Assembly: GCF_947487305.1 (NCBI RefSeq)
Contig: NZ_CANKWH010000004.1
Location: 1-64,000, forward strand
Source of the DNA: an uncultured Paracoccus sp.
Lineage (GTDB): Bacteria; Pseudomonadota; Alphaproteobacteria; Rhodobacterales; Rhodobacteraceae
Length of the DNA: 64,000 nucleotides
Direction: 5' to 3'
The translations under genes were made by a program, and so were the position numbers. Below the pieces are notes generated by a model. That model did no database searches. It was not told where the DNA came from and saw only the letters and a program-made list of their open reading frames with translations. Shown here piece by piece: positions 57,440 through 64,000 of this stretch (position 1 is its first letter; every line of letters starts with the position of its first letter).

Positions 57440-58996
57440 TTACCGGATCGGTGTGTCGACGAAGCGCTGGACCGTGGCATAGAGATGCCCGCGACCTTCC
57501 AGCGTGGTCTCGCCATCCTTGACGGTGGCGATGACGGCGAGGTTGCCGGTGTTGTTGGTGCCCATCACCCGCTCTGGGTTGGGACCGGCATCGGCGGGGT
57601 GGAAGACACCGCTGGCGTCGATCTCGCCCGCGAATTGCGCATCCTTCATGTCGGCGGCGATCTTGTCGAAATCCTCGACCTTCCATTCGGCGGTCAGCGC
57701 GCCGACGCGGATGTCATCCTCGGTCTCGGGCTTGCCATCGGCACCGTTCAGCCAGCCGATCGCGTCGAAGGTGGCAGGCTGTTTCGGGATCGGGCCATCG
57801 GCCCCGCCAACGCGGGAATAGGTCGTGGCGGGTTCGACCGAGACCCGGTCGAGGGCCGTGTAGACCGCCACGGCATCCGCCAGCTTGGCCTCGCCCACAC
57901 CGATCTCGCTGCGACCGGCGGCGGCGTCGGCGGCGGCGGTGACGTTCAGCACCACCGCGCCGGGATCGCTGCTGACCACCTCGGCGGTCAGCCCGGCGGG
58001 CAGGACCGGATCACCCGAAAGTCCGACACCGGCAATGCGCATCTCGACCGTCTCGCCGACCTTCACATGATCGGGCGCGACCGACAGGATCTGCGCCGCC
58101 CCGTCGCTGCGCACCGCATGGATGCGCCCGCCGACCGAGCTTTGGCCGTTGAGGAACCAGCGCCCCTCCATCGAGCCATCGGCGCGGAGCGCCATCACCT
58201 CGCGCAGCTTCTGCTCGCCCGCCGTCATCGAGGCGCGCCATTCGCCGGCGCCGTAGAGATAGGCCTGACCGCTTCGCTCTTCCGTGCTGCCGTCAGCAAA
58301 TGTCAGGGATTCCGTGACGCTATAGCCATCGCCCTCCTTGGCGATGGTCAGCGTGCCGTCATAGGATCCGCGCCCCGGCTGCCGCCCGGCAATGCGCCAT
58401 TCGCCGCTGAGGTCGGCATCGGATTTCGCCGGTGCCTCGCCGTGGACATAGGCCTCGGTCAGGTTCTTCAGCACCTGGTCATTGGCAATCGCCCACCAGT
58501 CGCGGTCCCGCGCCAGTGCCTGATATTCGAGCGAGGGATATTGCCCCAGATGGAAGTTGATCAGCTTCTTCCAGTCATCGCCGGTGCGCCGCTGCAATGC
58601 CACGCGGGCATAGGAATGGCAGCGCCCGCAGGTCTCGCTCATCAGCTGGTCCGGCCCCTGATCGGTGGCATTCGGTTCCTGTTCGAGGATATAGCGCCGG
58701 CCCTCGGTCTCCTCGATCGAGAGGCCGCGGGTATCGGCCAGATGGCGCACGACCGAGGTGAATTCCTCGTCGCTCAGCGGCACGCCGTAATTGCGCATCA
58801 TCCGCACCACGTTCATCTCCCAGCCTTCGGGGGTGCGGCGGCCGTCATCGATGCGGGAATATGTGCCGTCCTCGCCCTGCACATGGCAGGCGGCGCAGAC
58901 GGTCGACAGGATCTCTTCGCCATCCTGCGCCAGCGCAGGCGCGGCGGTCATGAGGGCGGCGGAGGCGAGAAGCGTGGCGAGGGAGGTGCGGTGCAT
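57440..58996 (-). CDS. qhpA: Quinohemoprotein amine dehydrogenase subunit alpha, QhpA
   Basis: A 518-residue periplasmic diheme subunit with signal peptide (cleavage near ALA-QDG). Two c-type heme motifs are CAACH (34-38) and CGRCH (123-127); the rest is beta-rich domains. It takes electrons from the cysteine tryptophylquinone in QhpC and passes them to periplasmic carriers. ATG 58996 is chosen; GAGGA lies about 10 nt upstream. First gene of qhpADCBEF. Confidence 0.96.
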   Translation of the reverse strand: MHRTSLATLLASAALMTAAPALAQDGEEILSTVCAACHVQGEDGTYSRIDDGRRTPEGWEMNVVRMMRNYGVPLSDEEFTSVVRHLADTRGLSIEETEGRRYILEQEPNATDQGPDQLMSETCGRCHSYARVALQRRTGDDWKKLINFHLGQYPSLEYQALARDRDWWAIANDQVLKNLTEAYVHGEAPAKSDADLSGEWRIAGRQPGRGSYDGTLTIAKEGDGYSVTESLTFADGSTEERSGQAYLYGAGEWRASMTAGEQKLREVMALRADGSMEGRWFLNGQSSVGGRIHAVRSDGAAQILSVAPDHVKVGETVEMRIAGVGLSGDPVLPAGLTAEVVSSDPGAVVLNVTAAADAAAGRSEIGVGEAKLADAVAVYTALDRVSVEPATTYSRVGGADGPIPKQPATFDAIGWLNGADGKPETEDDIRVGALTAEWKVEDFDKIAADMKDAQFAGEIDASGVFHPADAGPNPERVMGTNNTGNLAVIATVKDGETTLEGRGHLYATVQRFVDTPIR

Positions 58997-59080
58997 CGCG
59001 TCGATGATCCTCTGGCTGGGCGGCCGGGCCGCGGGACTGGAGTTGACGCGAAGTGAAGCAGAGGGCTGCGGGCGAAAACT

Positions 59081-59131
59081 TGACATTTTCGGACACAGTG
59101 GACTGCGGGGGCAGAATGGCCGCAAATGTCA
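59081..59131. promoter_or_regulatory. Spaced inverted repeat in qhpA/qhpG divergent promoter region
   Basis: TGACATTT (59081-59088) and its complement AAATGTCA (59124-59131) lie 43 bp apart centre to centre, about four helical turns, in the 181-bp gap between qhpA and qhpG. They are candidate QhpR half-sites able to serve both directions. Assignment is inference. Confidence 0.4.
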
Positions 59132-59177
59132 CCTTTCCGTTGCAATCGGTGCGGATGCTACGGGCAAGGGGGTGCCG

Positions 59178-60386
59178 ATGGCCGATGATCTGGACGTGCT
59201 GGTGGTCGGCGGTGGCCCGGCGGGGGCGGTGTTTGCCATCCTTGCCGCCCGCGACGGCTGCCGGGTCGCGCTGATCGACCCGAACCGCAGCGTGCCGCGC
59301 AGCGAGGGGATGAGCCCGCGCCTGCAGGGCTGGTTGCAGCAGGCCGGGCTGTTCGATGCGGCGGCGATGCGGGCCGTCATGGCGCCGCGCACCAGTTATT
59401 GGGACGGCGCCCCGGTTCAGGCCAATGCCGAGCTGATCGTGGACCGCGCCGCGGTCGATGCGCATCTGCGCAGCATGGCCGGGGCGTCGGGGGTGCAGAT
59501 CATCGAAGGCAGTGCGCTGCCCTTGGCGGGCCGGGCCGAGATGGACGGCGGGCAGGTGATGACCGCGCGTTTTGTCATCGACGCAAGGGGCCGCCGCGCC
59601 CATCGCTCGCGGCCCTTGGTCACGCGGGGTCCCGCCACCATCGCCATCGGTGCGGGGCTTCAGGTGGACCCGGCGCAGGGTCCGGGCAGCCGGATCGTGC
59701 CGTTGGATCAGGGCTGGCTCTGGCAGGCGGCGCGGGGCGATGGCACCGCTTGGGCGCAACTGACACTGGACGCCGCCGATCCCGAGGGGCGCGCGGCCGA
59801 GGCGCGGCTGGCCGAGGGGCTGGCGGCGGCGAGTGACGGACTGCCGCCGGTTCTGGGGATCGACAGCGACCTGCTGATCCGCGACGCCACCCCGGTTCTC
59901 GCGGCACCCGCCGAGGATCTGGCGGTCCTGCCCATCGGCGACGCCGCCTCGGCCATGGACCCGCTGTCGGGGCATGGCCTGTTCTGGGCGGTGTCCTCGG
60001 CGCTGGCTGCCACCGCCGTCCGGCGCACGCTGATGCGGCGCGACGATGCCGAGACCCGCGATCTGGCCCTGCGCTTTCTCGCGCAGCGGCACGCCGATGT
60101 TTATCCAAGGCAAGCGCGGCTGGGGCGCGACTTCATCCGGGAGCAGTCAGCCCGGCTGCATCTGCCCTTCTGGTCCCGCCGCGCCGGTTTTCCCGATGAC
60201 GCACCGCTGGAGGCGCCAGCGGAGAGCCATATCGCCCGCCGCATCGTGGTTGAAGACGGCGTGCTGGCCGAGGGTGAGGTGGTGGTGACGCCGCACAGCC
60301 CGGCAGGCGTGTCCTGGGTCGGGCCGGACCGGGCTGTCGATCTGTTGCGGAAGGCGCAGGCGGATGCCGTCAGACCGCCGCGCTGA
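59178..60386 (+). CDS. qhpG: FAD-dependent monooxygenase QhpG
   Basis: A 402-residue flavoprotein with N-terminal FAD motif VLVVGGGPAGAVFA and the second FAD motif IGDAASAMDPLSGHGL. QhpG hydroxylates the cofactor-forming Trp of crosslinked QhpC, the step before quinone formation. ATG 59178 is chosen; GTG 59172 is an alternative. It is divergent from qhpA and overlaps convergent hemN by 17 bp. Confidence 0.92.
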   Translation: MADDLDVLVVGGGPAGAVFAILAARDGCRVALIDPNRSVPRSEGMSPRLQGWLQQAGLFDAAAMRAVMAPRTSYWDGAPVQANAELIVDRAAVDAHLRSMAGASGVQIIEGSALPLAGRAEMDGGQVMTARFVIDARGRRAHRSRPLVTRGPATIAIGAGLQVDPAQGPGSRIVPLDQGWLWQAARGDGTAWAQLTLDAADPEGRAAEARLAEGLAAASDGLPPVLGIDSDLLIRDATPVLAAPAEDLAVLPIGDAASAMDPLSGHGLFWAVSSALAATAVRRTLMRRDDAETRDLALRFLAQRHADVYPRQARLGRDFIREQSARLHLPFWSRRAGFPDDAPLEAPAESHIARRIVVEDGVLAEGEVVVTPHSPAGVSWVGPDRAVDLLRKAQADAVRPPR

Positions 60387-61713
60387 AACGCTGCCCCGGT
60401 TCGGTCGTCGAGCCGAGCGAGGCGGCCATGATCCGCGTCAGCGGCCAAGCCCAGTGCTTGACCCGCAGCAGCCGGCCATCGAACTCGACGCAATCGCCGA
60501 ACTCCCGCACCAGCTGCGCTGCCCGCATTGCGGCCTCGCCGGCGGCTGCACCGAATTCATCGATCCTCAGGTCGTGATAGCACATCAGGCTTTCGACCAT
60601 ATGCCCGACCAGAAGGTCGGTCTCCGTCAGCGCCGTGCCGCGGGCGATGGGCAACTCGCCGCGGGCAACCCGGGCCTGATAGCGGCCGGTCGAGGGCTCG
60701 TTCTGGGCATAGCCCGCCGGATGGCGCGAGATCGACGAGGCGCCAAGCCCGATCAGCATCGGGGCGCGGTCATCGGTATAGCCCTGGAAATTCCGCGCCA
60801 GCCGTCGTTCGTTGAAGGCGATGGCAAGGCTGTCATCGGGCCGGGCGAAATGGTCGATGCCAACCTGGCGGAAGCCGGCGCCCAACAGCCAGTGCTGCGC
60901 CAGCTCGGTCAGGTCGAGCCGCTCCTCGGGCGAGGGCAGGGCATCGGTCGGGATCATCACCTGCCGCTTCGAGACCCAGGGCACATGGGCATAGCCGTAA
61001 AGCGCCAGCCGCGACGGGTCGAGTTGCAGCACGTGGTCCAGTGTCCGCGACAGTGTATCGCGCCGCTGGTAGGGCAGGCCGTAAAGCAGGTCGAGATTGA
61101 TGGCGTGGATGCCCAGGTCGCGCAGGCTGTCGATGGCCTCGGTCGTGACCTTCAGCGATTGCGCCCGGCCGATGGCGACCTGCACGCGCGGCTCGAAATC
61201 CTGGATGCCGATGCTGGCGCGGTTCAGCCCGTATTGGGCCAGCATCCCCAGCCGCTCGCGGTCGCATTCGGTGGGATCGATCTCGACCGAAAACTCGTCG
61301 AGCGCGCCAAGACCGAACACCCGGTCCAGCCCGCCCAGCAGCCGGTCCATCAGCTCTGGCGGCAGGATCGTGGGGGTGCCACCGCCCAGGTGCAGCCGGG
61401 TGATCCTGATCTCGTTCGGCAGCTGTCTGCGGATCAGCGCCGCCTCGGCCAGCAGCGAGGCGACATAGCCCCCGAGCGCCGTTCCGGTCTTCGTGCCCTG
61501 CGTCCGGCAGGCGCAGAACCAGCAGAGCCTGCGGCAAAACGGAACATGGACATAGAGCGATATTGCCTGTTTTGAGGGCACTTGCCCCAGCCAGGCGGCA
61601 TAGTCGGCAGACCCGACCGCAGCCGTGAACCGGGTGGCGGGCGGGTAGCTGGTGAAGCGCGGAACGCGTGCGTCGAAGAGGCCGTGGCGGCGAAGCTTGG
61701 ATCGGATGCTCAT
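60370..61713 (-). CDS. hemN: Oxygen-independent coproporphyrinogen III dehydrogenase HemN
   Basis: A 447-residue radical SAM enzyme that makes protoporphyrinogen IX without oxygen. The iron-sulfur motif is in VPFCRRLCWFCACR, the HemN-type CxxxCxxC with extra Cys, followed by HLGGGTPTIL and SIGIQDF. ATG 61713 gives MSIRSKLRRHGLF. The predicted FNR-dependent start of transcription falls almost on this ATG (see findings). An upstream ATG at 61737 would lie within the promoter. Confidence 0.95.
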   Translation of the reverse strand: MSIRSKLRRHGLFDARVPRFTSYPPATRFTAAVGSADYAAWLGQVPSKQAISLYVHVPFCRRLCWFCACRTQGTKTGTALGGYVASLLAEAALIRRQLPNEIRITRLHLGGGTPTILPPELMDRLLGGLDRVFGLGALDEFSVEIDPTECDRERLGMLAQYGLNRASIGIQDFEPRVQVAIGRAQSLKVTTEAIDSLRDLGIHAINLDLLYGLPYQRRDTLSRTLDHVLQLDPSRLALYGYAHVPWVSKRQVMIPTDALPSPEERLDLTELAQHWLLGAGFRQVGIDHFARPDDSLAIAFNERRLARNFQGYTDDRAPMLIGLGASSISRHPAGYAQNEPSTGRYQARVARGELPIARGTALTETDLLVGHMVESLMCYHDLRIDEFGAAAGEAAMRAAQLVREFGDCVEFDGRLLRVKHWAWPLTRIMAASLGSTTEPGQRFSAAV

Positions 61714-61721
61714 GGAGTGAT

Positions 61722-61762
61722 ATACTATGCCGCGCATTAAACGCCGCCTTGATCCAGATCAA
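61722..61762 (-). promoter_or_regulatory. FNR-type box and -10 for hemN (overlaps fnrP leader)
   Basis: TTGATCCAGATCAA (61749-61762) is a perfect FNR palindrome. Read toward hemN, a -10 TAGTAT (61727-61722) places the transcription start near 61715 and the box centre near -41, the class II activator position. For fnrP the box ends 6 nt before the ATG, where binding would repress. Confidence 0.8.
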
Positions 61763-61768
61763 AAAAAT

Positions 61769-62512
61769 ATGACCGCGCTGCATTCCCACTCTCACCGGAT
61801 CGACTGCACCGCTTGCCCCATCCGCCATCGCGCCGTCTGCGCGAAATGCGAAGGGGACGAGCTTGAAGAGCTGAACCGGATCAAGTTCTACAAGACCTTC
61901 TGCGCCGGTCAGGTCATTGCGATCCGCGGCGAACAGCTGGACATCGTTGCCTCGATCGTCGGCGGCACGGCCTCGCTGACGCGCTCGATCAATGACGGGC
62001 GCACGCAGATGATCGGGTTGCTGTTACCGTCGGATTTCATCGGCCGTCCGGGCCGCGAGGCCGCGCCCTATGACATCACCGCCATCACCGATGTGACACT
62101 CTGTTGTTTTCACAAGCGTCCGTTCGAGCGTTTGCTGCTCGAGATGCCGCATGTCGGCGAACGGCTTCTGGAAATGTCGCTCGACGAGCTGGACGCGGCG
62201 CGCGACTGGATGCTGCTTCTGGGCCGCAAGACCGCGCGCGAACGCATCGCCAGTCTGCTGGCGCTGATCCTGAAACGCGCCAACCTGCCGATGGATCTGC
62301 AGGGTGAGGGCTGTCAGATCGACCTGCCGATCACCCGCGAGATGATGGCGAATTTCCTTGGGCTGACCATCGAGACGGTGAGCCGCCAGCTGACCGGGCT
62401 GGCCAAGGACGGCATCATCGAGATCGAGGGCAAGCGCGGCATCCACGTCCCCGACCTCTCGGCGCTGCTGGCCGAGACCGGCGACGACACCGATGGCGGC
62501 GTCGACTACTGA
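61769..62512 (+). CDS. fnrP: FNR-type oxygen-sensing regulator FnrP/FnrL
   Basis: A 247-residue CRP/FNR protein. N-terminal cysteines 13, 16, 24 and 27 (CTACPIRHRAVCAKC) with Cys112/113 in TLCCF supply the [4Fe-4S] ligands. The HTH has ETVSRQL, the E-x-x-S-R residues that read TTGAT. ATG 61769 matches the family length (about 248); ATG 61727 has a GGAG upstream and is a less likely alternative. No Shine-Dalgarno precedes 61769. Confidence 0.93.
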   Translation: MTALHSHSHRIDCTACPIRHRAVCAKCEGDELEELNRIKFYKTFCAGQVIAIRGEQLDIVASIVGGTASLTRSINDGRTQMIGLLLPSDFIGRPGREAAPYDITAITDVTLCCFHKRPFERLLLEMPHVGERLLEMSLDELDAARDWMLLLGRKTARERIASLLALILKRANLPMDLQGEGCQIDLPITREMMANFLGLTIETVSRQLTGLAKDGIIEIEGKRGIHVPDLSALLAETGDDTDGGVDY

Positions 62513-62600
62513 GTCGCGAAACGCCGCCTCGAGCGGTCAAAATCACCCCTGAACAGCGTCGCAACCGCCCGATCCGCCCCCCGGCAGGCTGCGACAAATC

Positions 62601-62636
62601 GGCACAGGCCGGGTGCCGTCGGCCCCGGTCCGTGCC
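62601..62636 (+). terminator. Strong stem-loop after fnrP
   Basis: A 13-bp stem (62601-62613 with 62624-62636; one mismatch, one G-U) and 10-nt loop lies 88 bp after the fnrP stop. A T6 run (62672-62677) is 35 nt further on, too far for a classic terminator. Confidence 0.45.
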
Positions 62637-62703
62637 GTCCCGTCAATACATGACCGGCCTCCCTCCCGTCCTTTTTTGCTATCGGTCCCGGCATCGCGAA
62701 ACC

Positions 62704-62717
62704 TTGATCTAGATCAA
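62704..62717 (+). promoter_or_regulatory. FNR-type box upstream of ccoN
   Basis: TTGATCTAGATCAA is a perfect FNR palindrome, centred 94 bp before the ccoN ATG. A class II start would lie near 62752, with a weak -10 TAGCGA at 62740-62745. This fits low-oxygen activation of cbb3 oxidase. Confidence 0.85.
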
Positions 62718-62761
62718 TGCGGCGTGATCGCCGCGGGACTAGCGAGACCCTGCGAACAGAA

Positions 62762-62782
62762 GCGCGCGTCATTTTCGCGCGC
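62762..62782 (+). other. Hairpin in the ccoN leader
   Basis: GCGCGCG-TCATTTT-CGCGCGC is a perfect 7-bp stem with 7-nt loop in the predicted 5' leader, 10 nt before the ccoN Shine-Dalgarno GAGGGA. Role unknown. Confidence 0.45.
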
Positions 62783-62804
62783 CGAGACTCACGAGGGATT
62801 TCCG

Positions 62805-64000
62805 ATGACAGATGCCGCAAAACTGACCGGGCTCGGACTCGTCGCCCTGTTCATGGCCATTGCCGCGAACTGGGCGCATGATCTCGCCTATCAGGTCCAT
62901 GCCCTGATCCTGATGGCCCTGTCGGCGGGGCTGGCCATCAATATCATGCGCAATGCCGACAAGCCGAAAAAGCCCGTCGATACCACGGGCTACATGGATG
63001 ACGTGGTGCGGGCAGGCGCCATTGCCACCGCCTTCTGGGGCATCGTCGGCTTCCTGGTCGGCGTGGTCATCGCCTTTCAGCTGGCCTTTCCGGCGCTGAA
63101 CATCGAATGGGCCCAGCCCTTCGCCAACTTCGGGCGGCTGCGCCCGCTTCATACCAGCGCGGTGATCTTTGCCTTTGGCGGCAACGCGCTGATCATGTCC
63201 TGCTTCTACATCGTCCAGCGCACCTCGGGCGCGCGGCTCTGGGGCGGCAATCTCGCCTGGTTCGTGTTCTGGGGCTACAACCTCTTCATCGTGCTGGCGG
63301 CGACGGGCTATGTGCTGGGCGCGACCCAGTCCAAGGAATATGCCGAGCCGGAATGGTATGTGGACTGGTGGCTGACCATCGTGTGGGTCTGCCTGCTTGC
63401 GGTCTATGTCGGCACACTGGCGCGGCGGCGCGAGAAACACATCTATGTCGCCAACTGGTTCCTGCTCGCGTTCATCATCACCGTGGCGATGCTGCACATC
63501 GTCAACAACATCTCGATCCCGGTCTCGATCTGGGGTTCGAAATCGGTGCAGATCTTCGCCGGCGTGCAGGATGCCATGACGCAATGGTGGTATGGCCACA
63601 ACGCGGTCGGCTTCTTCCTGACGGCGGGTTTCCTCGGGATGATGTATTACTTCGTGCCGAAACAGGCCGAGCGCCCGGTCTACAGCTACAAGCTGTCGAT
63701 CATCCACTTCTGGGGGCTGATCTTCCTCTATATCTGGGCCGGTCCGCACCACCTGCATTACACCGCCCTGCCGGACTGGGCGGCGACGCTTGGCATGGTC
63801 TTCTCGATCATCCTGTGGATGCCCAGCTGGGGCGGGATGATCAACGGGCTGATGACGCTGAACGGGGCCTGGGACAAGCTGAGGACCGACCCGATCATCC
63901 GCATGATGGTCATCAGCCTGGCCTTCTACGGCATGGCGACCTTCGAGGGGCCGATGATGTCGATCCGCTCGGTCAACTCGCTGTCGCATTACACCGACTG
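62805..64000 (+). CDS. ccoN: Cytochrome c oxidase cbb3-type subunit I CcoN (partial, 3' end beyond window)
   Basis: The frame from ATG 62805 stays open to the window end (398 codons of about 540 expected). GAGGGA (62793-62798) precedes it at 6 nt. Heme and copper ligands are visible: [31 protein letters not shown], and the CuB histidine pair in [13 protein letters not shown]. It is the catalytic subunit of the high-affinity cbb3 oxidase; ccoO, Q and P presumably follow outside the window. The FNR box upstream predicts low-oxygen induction. Confidence 0.97.
   Translation, partial: MTDAAKLTGLGLVALFMAIAANWAHDLAYQVHALILMALSAGLAINIMRNADKPKKPVDTTGYMDDVVRAGAIATAFWGIVGFLVGVVIAFQLAFPALNIEWAQPFANFGRLRPLHTSAVIFAFGGNALIMSCFYIVQRTSGARLWGGNLAWFVFWGYNLFIVLAATGYVLGATQSKEYAEPEWYVDWWLTIVWVCLLAVYVGTLARRREKHIYVANWFLLAFIITVAMLHIVNNISIPVSIWGSKSVQIFAGVQDAMTQWWYGHNAVGFFLTAGFLGMMYYFVPKQAERPVYSYKLSIIHFWGLIFLYIWAGPHHLHYTALPDWAATLGMVFSIILWMPSWGGMINGLMTLNGAWDKLRTDPIIRMMVISLAFYGMATFEGPMMSIRSVNSLSHYTD

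Noticed and set aside
56024..59056. Plus-strand frame of 1010 codons across qhpD and qhpA
   Set aside because: Antisense to two well-recognised genes; low-complexity composition typical of GC-rich shadows.
62769..63989. Minus-strand frame of 406 codons near the window end
   Set aside because: It is antisense to ccoN, whose frame is open to the end and carries all heme and copper ligands.

Overview
The window looks like chromosomal DNA of an alphaproteobacterium of the Rhodobacteraceae, most likely Paracoccus or a close relative. Pointers are the high GC content, the complete quinohemoprotein amine dehydrogenase (qhp) set of the Paracoccus denitrificans type, an FnrL/FnrP regulator beside hemN and ccoN, TRAP transporters, and a urease locus joined to a urtABCDE urea importer. 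No rRNA, tRNA, CRISPR array, insertion sequence or phage gene was seen. Genes are tightly packed; several convergent pairs overlap by 17 to 97 bp.

Layout. 1-71: nothing recognisable. 72-5036: proline catabolism (Lrp-type putR divergent from bifunctional putA) and an Hsp31/HchA protein. 5054-14655: a fatty-acid-like catabolic island, with an acyl-CoA synthetase and TetR regulator divergent from SDR, acyl-CoA dehydrogenase, phosphotransferase-like and quinone oxidoreductase genes, followed by a three-gene TRAP transporter. 14723-16099: chromate transporter. 16219-21228: the least understood block, a SARP/TPR regulator convergent with a three-gene set for a YcaO-like protein, a heme-peroxidase-like protein and an orphan protein. 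21337-26988: gatB, a lipoprotein transglycosylase, a YigZ-like protein, a sorbosone-dehydrogenase-like beta-propeller, a CcdA-like protein and a GntR regulator. 27175-27409: a likely small transcript. 27386-30424: a large RTX protein with a C-terminal Hint domain. 30719-34114: MFS exporter, DUF599 protein, orphan membrane protein and Hsp20. 34208-36934: recR, ybaB, dnaX.

37002-48638 encodes urea import and hydrolysis on one strand: ureD-A-J-B-C-E-F-G followed by urtA-B-C-D-E. The importer supplies urea, UreABC hydrolyses it, UreDEFG load nickel, and UreJ probably brings nickel in. 48769-51219 holds an acyl-CoA ligase and a cytochrome b561-like protein.

51323-60386 is a complete qhp locus: regulator qhpR, operon qhpA-D-C-B-E-F, and divergent qhpG. 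The small gamma subunit keeps all residues for four intrapeptide thioether links, so the machine for peptide modification, leader removal and export is intact. The amine-derived aldehyde and acid could feed the neighbouring acyl-CoA ligase. 60370-64000 is an oxygen-responsive module: anaerobic hemN, fnrP and the start of ccoN (cut by the window end), with perfect FNR boxes upstream of hemN/fnrP and of ccoN.

Functional calls rest on recognising families from the translated sequence; no database search was run.
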